A DNA stretch of 6,442 bases from the NCBI GenBank assembly GCA_023434855.1, contig JAEYSJ010000190.1, forward strand, positions 1 through 6,442, in the 5' to 3' direction. The notes below the pieces were generated by a model. That model had not been told where the DNA came from, made no database searches, and saw nothing but the letters and a program-made list of their open reading frames with translations. Positions within the stretch are counted from its first letter, which is position 1. Each line of letters opens with the position of its first letter. This document shows positions 1-5,952 of the stretch, piece after piece. Source of the DNA: Bacillota bacterium. Its GTDB lineage: Bacteria; Bacillota_C; Negativicutes; JAEYSJ01. A program made the translations under genes and the position numbers.

Positions 1-1
1 C

Positions 2-484
2 ATTATGAAACGGCTTTTAACAAAATATGTGATGTTTTTTAATTCTAAGTATGAAAGAAGCGGGGCTTTAATTGCCAGCCGATATAAAAGTATACCGGTA
101 GAAGTGGATGAATATTTCATACCGCTAATTTGTTATATACACCAGAATCCGGTTCGAGCTGGATTGGTTAAGGAAATAGAAGCGTATCGGTATAGCAGTT
201 ATAGAGAGTATGTCCACAGTGGCAGTTTAGTGGAAAGCAGTTATTCGTTGAATTTGATAGGGAAAGATGAATGGATGAGATTGCATGCTCATATGGTAAA
301 AAATAATTTTGATGTATCAGGTAGAATAAGCTTATCAGAAGAAGAAATTCGCCGAAAAATTTTACTATATACGAAAGGGCGAGAACCACATGAAATTGCA
401 GGTTGGCCTAGAGCAGAAAGGGACGTCTTGCTGAAATGTCTGAAAGAAAAAGAAGACTATCAATTCGGCAAATCGAACGGGTGA
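2..484 (+). CDS. REP-associated tyrosine transposase (RAYT, Y1/IS200-like), C-terminal part, 5' end outside window
   Basis: This is the C-terminal part of a Y1-type (HUH superfamily) single-strand transposase. Known relatives nick and join single-stranded DNA at REP-like hairpins. The frame is open at the left edge and the visible ATG at 5 looks internal, because the HUH His motif is missing and roughly 100 residues should precede it. Visible family signatures are a YVMFFNSKYERSG helix, whose first Tyr is the likely nucleophile, then RYKSIPVE, then YIHQNPVRAGLV followed by YRYSSYREY. The frame stops at 482-484, but the usual family tail continues in another frame to 519 (separate entry). A one-base deletion near 455-457 has therefore probably changed the last ten or so residues. 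The catalytic region is unaffected, so activity is possible. Family assignment is firm; function of this copy is inferred. Confidence 0.8.
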   Translation: MMKRLLTKYVMFFNSKYERSGALIASRYKSIPVEVDEYFIPLICYIHQNPVRAGLVKEIEAYRYSSYREYVHSGSLVESSYSLNLIGKDEWMRLHAHMVKNNFDVSGRISLSEEEIRRKILLYTKGREPHEIAGWPRAERDVLLKCLKEKEDYQFGKSNG

Positions 485-519
485 CAGGAGTATCACGAGG
501 AATTATTGCAAAGTGCTGA
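457..519 (+). pseudogene. Frame-displaced C-terminal tail of the RAYT transposase
   Basis: In the +2 frame relative to the upstream gene, 457-519 encodes LSIRQIERVTGVSRGIIAKC and then TGA. This is a typical C-terminal helix-turn-helix-like tail of Firmicute RAYT proteins. Restoring one G before the remaining GA at 455-456 would give a glycine codon and rejoin the frames as ...KEKEGLSIRQIER.... The simplest reading is a one-base deletion in an A/G-rich stretch; a sequencing error is the alternative. Confidence 0.65.
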
Positions 520-528
520 CAAAAAAGG

Positions 529-551
529 AACGTCCCCAAGTGTCCCTCAAT
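529..551 (+). repeat. REP-like repeat next to the RAYT gene, copy 1
   Basis: AACGTCCCCAAGTGTCCC followed by TCAAT lies ten bases after the displaced RAYT stop. It contains GTCCC twice in direct orientation. Sequences of this kind commonly sit beside RAYT genes and are thought to be their substrates. A diverged copy in the same orientation lies at 1092-1112. That it is a substrate is inferred from position and similarity. Confidence 0.45.
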
Positions 552-689
552 TAAATTTTCGATCCCACAGTGGCTGGTTACGGAAGAATAGAGGATTATA
601 AGGAATATCATGGAATATTTTCATCGAAAGCGAATGAAGAACTGTTCCTGCGCTCTATTACTACCGATAAAGATGATGGAGGTATAATC

Positions 690-1013
690 ATGTTAGTTAC
701 TACTTCAACGCATTTGGAAGGTTACCGGGTTATTGAACAAAAGGGGTTGGTTCATGGAATCATTGTAAGGACTCCGACTATCGGACAAGGTTTTTTTGGA
801 TCTCTAGGATCTGTTTTCGGTGGAAAAAATGCGGCCTATACCGAGATGTGCGAACAAGGACGGGATGATGCGTTACAAAGGATGTTTAAACACGCTCAGA
901 CCCTCGGGGCAAACGCCATTATCGGGGTATCGTTTGATGCATCAGAAGTAGTTGTCGGAGCTACTGAGGTCTTCTGCTATGGCACAGCGGTGGTTGTCGA
1001 AAAAGCGGTGTGA
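690..1013 (+). CDS. YbjQ/UPF0145 family protein (putative heavy-metal-binding domain)
   Basis: A 107-residue protein of the YbjQ/UPF0145 family, which usually has about this length. The frame is open further upstream, but I chose the ATG at 690 because GGAGG at 678-682 stands seven bases before it and the protein then starts like the family (MLVTTSTHLEGYRV). Recognisable elements are the EGYRVIEQKGLVHG start, a glycine-rich loop (GQGFFGSLGSVFGG), the YTEMCEQGRDDAL helix, LGANAIIGVSFDASE and a closing strand, EVFCYGTAVVV. Family members form ring-shaped cytosolic oligomers; a metal-binding role has been suggested but no firm function is known. No signal peptide or membrane segment is visible. 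It stands alone between two REP-like repeats and upstream of the retron, with no evident operon partner. Confidence 0.85.
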   Translation: MLVTTSTHLEGYRVIEQKGLVHGIIVRTPTIGQGFFGSLGSVFGGKNAAYTEMCEQGRDDALQRMFKHAQTLGANAIIGVSFDASEVVVGATEVFCYGTAVVVEKAV

Positions 1014-1091
1014 AGATAGTTGTCACGAGGACGAAATTGCTAACACCCATTTTAGTTTCATTTCAGAAAATCAGGATTTCTCACACAGCCT

Positions 1092-1112
1092 AACGTCCCC
1101 AGATGCCCCAAT
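1092..1112 (+). repeat. REP-like repeat, diverged copy 2
   Basis: AACGTCCCCAGATGCCCC followed by AAT repeats copy 1 (529-551): the first ten bases are identical, then TG, CCC and CAAT are shared with three substitutions and one missing base. Same orientation as copy 1. The region 1014-1224 otherwise shows no convincing gene or promoter. Confidence 0.35.
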
Positions 1113-1224
1113 AACTCTATTCAATCGGTCTGTTTTTGCAATCATTATTCAGAGGGAGTTTTCAAGTGAGAATATGAAACGTTCAAGGAGGAATTTGGGA
1201 AAAAATATCGAAAGCTTAATGATA

Positions 1225-1376
1225 TTAGGGTTGGGTTTCTAGGTTTTAGAAATGCCCTGTGTATAGCAAGGCTAGTTTTATTGGTAGATATGCAAATGGG
1301 CGAAAAGCCTCGCAAGGGGATGCCTATCCCCTTACTCGCCTTTCCGCCCATTTAGTAGAGACCCAATCCCTTAAAT
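1225..1376 (+). ncRNA. Retron msr-msd non-coding RNA (predicted)
   Basis: This is the template and primer RNA of the retron, lying directly upstream of the effector as in type II-A systems. The ends pair as the a1/a2 stem: 1227-1239 with 1358-1371 gives 13 pairs around one bulged base (T1367), including GGG with CCC and TTGGGT with ACCCAA, and may extend outward by two pairs. Inside are a small msr hairpin (1254-1260 with 1266-1272, one mismatch, five-base loop) and the long msd hairpin (1294-1353). The branching G should lie just inside a1; G1242 or G1243 in TAGG is a guess. The RT would copy the msd starting next to a2, giving a DNA of roughly 60-70 nt. An open frame crosses this region in the effector's phase, but the RNA structure explains the sequence better. 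Exact transcript ends are not visible. Confidence 0.75.
1294..1353 (+). repeat. msd hairpin: 28-position inverted repeat with 4-base loop
   Basis: The left arm 1294-1321 pairs with 1326-1353 around the loop GCCT. It starts with AAATGGGCG opposite CGCCCATTT and closes with AAGGGGAT opposite ATCCCCTT. I count 23 Watson-Crick pairs and 5 mismatches, the mismatches being in the middle of the stem. Long imperfect hairpins of this kind form the DNA part of msDNA. Confidence 0.8.
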
Positions 1377-1393
1377 TACTGAGGTATGCCATT

Positions 1394-2308
1394 ATGGAAA
1401 ACTTATTATATCCCAAAAAGCTAATTGAAAAGCTTGCGATCCATGAATCTAGAAAAGGCTCCAAAGAAATAAATACAGCACCAAAATTTATTTTTTTATG
1501 TGGGCAACATATTGATATTGATAATGGCGGTAATAGAAAGCTAGTCAGGGATTTTTTCAAAAAAAACAGAAAAGATGTCTTTTGCTTGTATGCTGAAGAC
1601 CTTTTTACTAAACATCATAAAAACGAAATTGATCTATTAACTTATGAACATTATTTGGCTGAACTGAGTGATGGCATTATTTTATTTGTTGAGAGTTTTG
1701 GTACGGCATGCGAGCTTGGAGCTTTTTCAATGCTCGAATCGCTCGCCAAAAAATTACTTGTTATAAATGATATCAAGCATAAAAGCGTTGAATCCTTCAT
1801 AAATGATGGACCAGTAAAGAAGATTGGAAAAGAATTACACGACAATGTTATCTTTACCAATACGGAAGCACTACTGTCCAATCCACTTATTGATAACAAG
1901 TTAAGAACTTTTGCTGCTACCAAGAAATGCACAGTAAATAAAGACAAAGACTGCATCAATCTTCGTTCGTTCATAATTGAAGTGCTGGATCTAATCTGCT
2001 TATTGGGTCCTATTGCGCAGAAAGACTTACTTTACGTTTATAAGGCTTTAAAAGGTATCCCGGACTTCAATTTCGGTGATGAAACAAATTATAAAATTAA
2101 AAATATTCAAATTGGTTACATATTTGAACTTCTAGAAAAGGCTAATCTAGTCCGAAGTCATAATGGCTGCTATATTATTAATTCGTCGCGTTATACATTT
2201 AATAGTATTATGTTTAAATCAACTATTAAAGAAAATTATAATACGATTAGATCTATGTTTTTAAGTCGAAAGTTCCGTTATAAAGAAGGTATTGAGCTAT
2301 GTCACTAG
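1394..2308 (+). CDS. Retron type II-A effector: nucleoside deoxyribosyltransferase-like domain plus winged helix
   Basis: A 304-residue protein matching the effector of Retron-Eco1 in length, motif order and gene position. The deoxyribosyltransferase-like domain spans about residues 31-145: KFIFLCG (strand and loop), DVFCLYAEDLF, then DGIILFVES, and CELGAFS with E107 as the likely catalytic glutamate, then SFINDGPVKKIG. Residues 190-265 resemble the C-terminal winged-helix part. The Eco1 homologue is held inactive by RT and msDNA and is reported to hydrolyse NAD+ when released by phage infection; the same toxic role here is inferred. I chose ATG 1394 because GAGGT at 1381-1385 precedes it by eight bases and the longer open frame runs through the msr-msd RNA. 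The gene overlaps the RT gene by 10 bases. Codon use is visibly AT-rich compared with the flanking genes. Confidence 0.85.
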   Translation: MENLLYPKKLIEKLAIHESRKGSKEINTAPKFIFLCGQHIDIDNGGNRKLVRDFFKKNRKDVFCLYAEDLFTKHHKNEIDLLTYEHYLAELSDGIILFVESFGTACELGAFSMLESLAKKLLVINDIKHKSVESFINDGPVKKIGKELHDNVIFTNTEALLSNPLIDNKLRTFAATKKCTVNKDKDCINLRSFIIEVLDLICLLGPIAQKDLLYVYKALKGIPDFNFGDETNYKIKNIQIGYIFELLEKANLVRSHNGCYIINSSRYTFNSIMFKSTIKENYNTIRSMFLSRKFRYKEGIELCH

Positions 2309-3285
2309 TTGGTACGATTGCTGAAAAATTACAACTATCTTCTGAATATATAAAGAAAATTGAACGAAATGCATCGCGCTTATATAAAATGTATAAAATA
2401 CCCAAAAAGGGGAATGGATATAGAGTTATTTATCAGCCATCTCAAGAGTTAAAAACACTCCAATATTGGTTAAATCGCTATGTCTTTGATAGTTTACCAG
2501 TATCTAAATTTAGCTTTGCTTACACAAAAGGATGCTCAATCAAAAAAAATGCTTTAGCTCATAAAGATAGTAGATATTTCTTGCACTTGGATCTAAAAAA
2601 TTTCTTTGAATCAATTACGCGCCATCATTTAGTTGATTTGCTTATTAGTAATTCTAAATTTTTCAATTGTCATGGAGTGTATTTAGAGAAACAAGATATC
2701 GACTTTATTTGTAATATTTGCTTAAGGTATGGGAATCTTACAATAGGCAGTGTATGCTCACCAACTATATCCAACCGCGTTATGTATGAGTTCGATTTGG
2801 AGATTAAAGAAGTAATCGGTAACGATATCATTTATACGAGATATGCAGATGATCTAGTCTTTTCATCAATAGATTTTATTCCAATAGATATGATTCAAAG
2901 GGTTGGCACTATAGCAAAAAAATATAAATTTGGGTTAAATAATCTCAAAACAAAGTTCATGTCATGTACTGGACGTAGAATTGTCACAGGTCTTATAATT
3001 GATAACGGCAAGGTATCTATTGGATTGAAGCGCCGTAGGAAAATTAAAAGTATGCTATACAACAAAATTGTTAAAGGGCAAGGTGATAGTCAGAGAATAC
3101 TCGGATATTTATTTTTCCTAAAGGATATAGAACCTGCTTACTTTAACAAAATTATGTTGAAGTATTCTCATTTTGGTAATGTACTAGAGATGTTAAAGAA
3201 TGACCGGATTATAATGAGTAATTTAAAACATAGTATGGATGAGGCGGCTGCTGTATGTGATATCCGGATTTCGAGGGGTGAATAG
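2299..3285 (+). CDS. Retron reverse transcriptase
   Basis: A 328-residue RNA-directed DNA polymerase that would extend from the 2'-OH of the msr branch guanosine and copy the msd. Retron-specific marks are present: NALAH (84-88, the NAxxH motif), the catalytic aspartates in HLDLKNFF (D98) and RYADD (182-185), and VTG at 229-231. The position usually occupied by PQGxPTSP reads LTIGSVCSPTISN (147-159), so the usual Gln is Ile, as in some other retron-type RTs. Length is typical of single-domain retron RTs, with no fused effector; the C-terminal part after about 240 is basic and likely contacts the msr. The ATG lies inside the effector gene (10-base overlap) with GAAGGT at 2285-2290 as ribosome binding site, so the two are probably translationally coupled. 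Confidence 0.95.
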   Translation: MSLVGTIAEKLQLSSEYIKKIERNASRLYKMYKIPKKGNGYRVIYQPSQELKTLQYWLNRYVFDSLPVSKFSFAYTKGCSIKKNALAHKDSRYFLHLDLKNFFESITRHHLVDLLISNSKFFNCHGVYLEKQDIDFICNICLRYGNLTIGSVCSPTISNRVMYEFDLEIKEVIGNDIIYTRYADDLVFSSIDFIPIDMIQRVGTIAKKYKFGLNNLKTKFMSCTGRRIVTGLIIDNGKVSIGLKRRRKIKSMLYNKIVKGQGDSQRILGYLFFLKDIEPAYFNKIMLKYSHFGNVLEMLKNDRIIMSNLKHSMDEAAAVCDIRISRGE

Positions 3286-3379
3286 TTAAGACTCTGAGTA
3301 TTAGAAGGGACAGAGACCAGGAGACCGTAGAAATTTTGTGTAAATAGTTATGAAAGATCTTGCGTAATAGCATAAATTT

Positions 3380-3423
3380 AAGAAACAACCTCTCTGACAA
3401 TTTTGCCAGAGAGGTTGTTTCTT
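3380..3423. terminator. Perfect 17-bp inverted repeat, probable bidirectional terminator
   Basis: Arms 3380-3396 (AAGAAACAACCTCTCTG) and 3407-3423 are exactly complementary around a ten-base loop. It lies about 95 bases after the RT stop and about 75 bases after the end of the leftward regulator gene, so it can end transcription from both sides. U-tracts are short and interrupted in both directions, so efficiency is uncertain. The region 3286-3498 holds nothing else recognisable. Confidence 0.7.
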
Positions 3424-3498
3424 TATAATGGTCACTATTAACTTTAATACAACCATGGAGAGAAGCGGGAGGACGCTCTTTTTGCTCCAGACTGGACA

Positions 3499-3900
3499 TT
3501 ACTTCTCCTTATTATCGGATTGTTGTTCATCCGTTCCGGCCAATATTTCAAGAGCCTTCCGTTTTTCTGGCGGGAGATTTTTTAATTTACGAGCAAGTTC
3601 GAGGATTTCAAGATCTTGCGGAGACAATTCATTCGGGGCTTGCGTAATATTGGTTGATGAGAGATCTGAATATTCTTCATCAGCGACCAATATCAAGATG
3701 TCCAAAACGTTTACTCCAAGACCAATAGCGATTTTTTTCAAAGAGTCGACGGTGGGACGGGCTGGTTTTCGAGTTCTAGGGTCATATCCTTTTTCCAATG
3801 TATCAATTAAAGTATGACTTACTCCACAGCGTTTAGCTAAATCACGTAATGATTCGTTTCCACGTTTTTGTCTGATAAATTCACCAAGTTTGTTAGTCAT
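3499..3900 (-). CDS. XRE-family helix-turn-helix transcriptional regulator
   Basis: A 133-residue DNA-binding regulator. Residues 5-72 form an XRE/Cro-CI-type HTH: LGEFIRQKRG, then SLRDLAKRCGVSHTLIDTLEKG as the helix-turn-helix core, then PTVDSLKKIAIGLGVNVLDIL as closing helices. The C-terminal part (about 90-122, ELSPQDLEILELARKLKNLPPEKRKALEIL) looks like a helical dimerisation tail, and the end is charged. I prefer the ATG at 3900, with AAGGTGG eight bases upstream, over a GTG four codons earlier that overlaps this Shine-Dalgarno. A palindrome (3914-3932) covers its probable -10 region, so it probably represses itself. It faces away from the EIIA-like gene and may control the shared intergenic region. 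Target and ligand cannot be read from the sequence. Confidence 0.85.
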   Translation of the reverse strand: MTNKLGEFIRQKRGNESLRDLAKRCGVSHTLIDTLEKGYDPRTRKPARPTVDSLKKIAIGLGVNVLDILILVADEEYSDLSSTNITQAPNELSPQDLEILELARKLKNLPPEKRKALEILAGTDEQQSDNKEK

Positions 3901-3913
3901 ACTTTTCACCACC

Positions 3914-3932
3914 TTGTTTTATTGTAAAACAA
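3914..3932. promoter_or_regulatory. Palindromic operator candidate in front of the XRE gene
   Basis: TTGTTTTA and TAAAACAA form perfect 8-base arms around TTG. On the minus strand the site contains TACAAT, a good -10 hexamer, and its edge touches the Shine-Dalgarno of the XRE gene. I see no good -35 for it. A regulator bound here would block its own promoter; that the XRE protein binds it is inferred. Confidence 0.5.
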
Positions 3933-3959
3933 AAACAAGAAGAGGTTTGTTGTTTATGA

Positions 3960-3988
3960 TTGACAAAAGGCTTGATGCTATTTATAAT
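3960..3988 (+). promoter_or_regulatory. Consensus sigma-A promoter toward the EIIA-like gene
   Basis: TTGACA at 3960-3965 and TATAAT at 3983-3988 match both consensus hexamers exactly with a 17-base spacer. Transcription should begin near 3995, leaving a leader of about 150 bases before the ATG at 4149. That leader is AT-rich with a short palindrome (GTTTATAAAC, 4078-4087), but I recognise no riboswitch or attenuator in it. Such a strong promoter next to a repressor gene suggests it is normally held down. Confidence 0.75.
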
Positions 3989-4004
3989 TTACATTAAGTG
4001 TAAA
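3988..4004. promoter_or_regulatory. Inverted repeat at the predicted start site, second operator candidate
   Basis: TTTACA and TGTAAA are 6-base arms around TTAAG, overlapping the last base of the -10 box and the expected start site. It shares TGTAAAA with the 3914-3932 palindrome. Position fits repression of the rightward promoter; binding by the XRE protein is inferred. In an AT-rich region a chance palindrome is possible. Confidence 0.35.
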
Positions 4005-4148
4005 ATTAATCTAATTTACTAAAAAATAATTGCAGCTAAGATAAGCTTTTAGACTGGTTTTTGCTTTAATTGCGTGTAGTTTATAAACAACGGTAATATT
4101 AAACATAGTACGAAACTTAGGTCGTTTTATAGGAAGGGGCTACCAATT

Positions 4149-4532
4149 ATGGTTAACGTCATACTTATTACCTATGGCATCATGGCGTTAGGAGCGTTGG
4201 CTGATGCTGAGACTATTGTCGGTAAAGGCAGTCGAATTCAAGTTGTTACCCTATTAAGAAACGAAGGACTGGAAGATTTAAAATCCAAAGTTCGCATTGA
4301 GTTTGAGAACGGTATTGGTGAAGACAATCTGGTCATGACGGACATAAAGGGCGGGATACCGTGGAATGCTTGTGTCATGTTGGCGGGCTCTTATTCCTTT
4401 ACGTTGGTGGCAGGGCTGAATGTTCCCATGTTGATAGAAGCTATATTCCAGATGGATGAGGCGGTTGCTTCGGCGGAACTTGCGGAGAAGGTATGTGCTG
4501 CAGGGCATAGCTCGATTCGAGTTTTAAAATGA
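4149..4532 (+). CDS. PTS EIIA-Man-like domain protein with His-to-Tyr substitution
   Basis: A 127-residue cytosolic protein with the fold signature of the mannose-family PTS EIIA domain: VILITYG at the N-terminus, LVMTDIKGGIPWNAC (59-75) with the conserved Asp (D65) and Gly pair, LVAGLNVPMLIEAI (86-99), and a closing strand, SSIRVL. In working EIIA proteins the first motif carries the phospho-accepting His (…THG or SHG); here Tyr 9 stands in its place, a single C-to-T change. The only His is H120 near the C-terminus. Normal phosphotransfer from HPr is therefore unlikely. No EIIB, EIIC, EIID, HPr or kinase gene is nearby. AGGAAGGGG at 4131-4139 precedes the ATG by nine bases. It may be a regulatory or degenerate paralogue; its role is not known. 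Confidence 0.75.
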   Translation: MVNVILITYGIMALGALADAETIVGKGSRIQVVTLLRNEGLEDLKSKVRIEFENGIGEDNLVMTDIKGGIPWNACVMLAGSYSFTLVAGLNVPMLIEAIFQMDEAVASAELAEKVCAAGHSSIRVLK

Positions 4533-4609
4533 CAACCTCCCCTTGACACCCTGGTTTATAATATTAAATGAAACTAATTTGAAGATGTTGGTAGACCAAC
4601 GGTGATGAA

Positions 4610-5134
4610 ATGAAAATCTGGGAGAGCAGAAAAAAGAGAGAAGTCATATTATGCGGCAAATGGAGAATCGGTGGAGTTATCTTGAAAGAAAAGTGCAAGA
4701 CGTGCAATTATCCTCTGATATACTTCGATAAATATGATTGTAACTTCTGTCCTAATTGCAATGAATGGGCAGGTCATAGTTGTGGGGACGCAAGTTGTCC
4801 GTTTTGCGGTAATCGTCCTGAAACTCCATTTCATGAATTCTATAGTATAGGAACCGTTAAAATGACAAGCATTAATTTCTTTGCTAAAGCAGAACATGCG
4901 ATGCGGGAATATGAACAGTGCTTTAAAGAGAGCCATCTAAAAGAAGCTCTTGATTTTTATAGCCGTGCTATTGCGAAAGATGTCACCCAAGGTGAAGCTT
5001 ATTACAAACGATCCTTTGTTTATGGCTTGTTAGAAGATTATGATAATCAAAACAAAGATTTGGATATGGCTGTGAGAATCTTTGAAGACAAATCAAAACT
5101 GGATTGTCAACACTTAGTCGGACACTTTTTATAA
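4610..5134 (+). CDS. Zinc-ribbon/TPR protein of unknown function, 3' end altered by IS insertion
   Basis: The N-terminal half has Cys pairs typical of zinc binding: C29 and C32, C44, C47 and C50, then C58, C63 and C66. Residues about 90-160 form helical repeats resembling tetratricopeptide motifs (EALDFYSRAIAKD, then EAYYKRSFVYGLLEDY). Such TPR units usually mediate protein contacts. I do not recognise a named family. Start choice is open: ATG 4610 has only a weak GGTGAT, while TTG 4682 has GGTGGAG five bases upstream and starts the protein just before the first zinc knuckle. The IS3-family element enters after codon 165 (D), so the last nine residues (CQHLVGHFL) come from the element. The original end can be rebuilt as D-P-R-L-K-stop from 6311-6328. 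Loss of four residues probably leaves the domains intact. Confidence 0.65.
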   Translation: MKIWESRKKREVILCGKWRIGGVILKEKCKTCNYPLIYFDKYDCNFCPNCNEWAGHSCGDASCPFCGNRPETPFHEFYSIGTVKMTSINFFAKAEHAMREYEQCFKESHLKEALDFYSRAIAKDVTQGEAYYKRSFVYGLLEDYDNQNKDLDMAVRIFEDKSKLDCQHLVGHFL

Positions 5135-5138
5135 GGTC
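5105..5138 (+). repeat. Left terminal inverted repeat of the IS3-family element
   Basis: Starts TGTCAACACTTA and ends ATAAGGTC; the orfB stop codon (5129-5131) lies inside it. It matches the reverse complement of 6278-6310 at 23 of 33 positions. Read into from the interrupted gene it supplies nine foreign codons and a stop. Confidence 0.6.
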
Positions 5139-5911
5139 AATCGCCGAAATTCCACCGGTGTTAAATAATTAAGTGAACCGTGAATTCTTCCATTATTGAA
5201 CCAGTTCACATAGGTGGCTAATTCATGGCGTAATTGGCCTAAACTATAGAAATTCCGGCCATAAACAAACTCTGTCTTAAATATTTTAAAAGTTGCCTCG
5301 GCTACGGCATTGTCATATGGGCAGCCTTTCATGCTAAGAGAACGCTTAATATTAAAAACGGAAATGACCTCATCAATCAGCTCATTTTTAAATTCACTGC
5401 CCCTATCGGAATGAAACATTTGAATTTTACGCAGATCTGTCTGCACAGTTGCAAAGGCGTCATATACCAATTGGGCATCCTTGTGGATACCGGCGCTATA
5501 GCCGATAATTTCCCGATTAAATAAATCGACAAGAATGCATACGTAATTCCATTTGTAGTTTACGCGGACATATGTTAAATCACTGACCACCACGGCATAA
5601 GGAGCCCGTCCGTTAAATTCGCGATTTAACTCATTTTTAACAGGTTCTTCATTACATTTTTGCTTATGCGGTTTAAATTGTGCCACGGTATATTTCGAAA
5701 TCAAACCAAGTTTTTTCATAATTTTTCCGATACGGCGACGAGATACCAGATAGTTCAGCTTTTGCAGTTCTTTTTTTACTTTCCTAGTTCCGTATACATC
5801 GTGATTATCATGAAAAATTTGCTCTATCTTATTTTCTAATTCAGATTCATCATTTTTTACGGTCGCTTCGTAATAATAAGTACTTCTAGCAATATTTAAG
5901 CATTTGCACAT
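5129..5911 (-). CDS. IS3-family transposase OrfB (DDE integrase domain)
   Basis: The catalytic part of the transposase, 260 residues from the ATG at 5911. An N-terminal HTH_21-like region (YGTRKVKKELQKLNYLVSRRRIGKIMKKLGL, about 40-70) is followed by an rve-type integrase core. The DDE residues are visible: D111 in SDLTYV, D169 in HSDRGSEF and E205 in NAVAEATFKIFKTEF, with 35 residues between the second D and E as in this family. The C-terminus RIHGSLNYLTPVEF is also typical. The frame continues upstream of the ATG to 5960 (KIIVIRQNAHKYSISAMC), which fits synthesis as an OrfAB fusion by a -1 frameshift. No internal stop or missing catalytic residue is seen, so the protein is probably active. 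Confidence 0.92.
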   Translation of the reverse strand: MCKCLNIARSTYYYEATVKNDESELENKIEQIFHDNHDVYGTRKVKKELQKLNYLVSRRRIGKIMKKLGLISKYTVAQFKPHKQKCNEEPVKNELNREFNGRAPYAVVVSDLTYVRVNYKWNYVCILVDLFNREIIGYSAGIHKDAQLVYDAFATVQTDLRKIQMFHSDRGSEFKNELIDEVISVFNIKRSLSMKGCPYDNAVAEATFKIFKTEFVYGRNFYSLGQLRHELATYVNWFNNGRIHGSLNYLTPVEFRRLTL

Positions 5912-5952
5912 CGCTGATATTGAGTATTTGTGGGCATTTTGCCGGATTACAA

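Noticed and set aside
1185..1197. Strong AAGGAGG with a TTG eleven bases on, suggesting a leader peptide before the retron RNA
   Set aside because: The resulting 15-codon peptide has no support and ends inside the a1 region of the RNA; could be chance.
1195..1226. Possible promoter for the retron RNA (TTGGGA with GATATT)
   Set aside because: Spacer of 20 bases and only 4 of 6 matches in each hexamer; no better pair found.
952..1242. Open frame of 96 codons overlapping the end of the YbjQ gene and the start of the retron RNA
   Set aside because: No recognisable protein features, no good ribosome binding site at its start, and it overlaps better-supported features.
3380..3423. Second retron-like msd hairpin
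   Set aside because: Perfect stem between convergent genes, with no a1/a2 pairing around it; a terminator explains it better.
3428..3817. 129-codon rightward open frame opposite the XRE regulator
   Set aside because: It is the antisense shadow of a clear HTH gene and shows no domain of its own.
3995..4148. Riboswitch or sigma-54 promoter in the long leader of the EIIA-like gene
   Set aside because: No known riboswitch core recognised, and GG/GC spacing does not fit a -24/-12 promoter.
4543..4562. TTGACA and TATAAT upstream of the zinc-ribbon/TPR gene
   Set aside because: The hexamers are only 8 bases apart, too close to act as one promoter; no proper partner for either was found.
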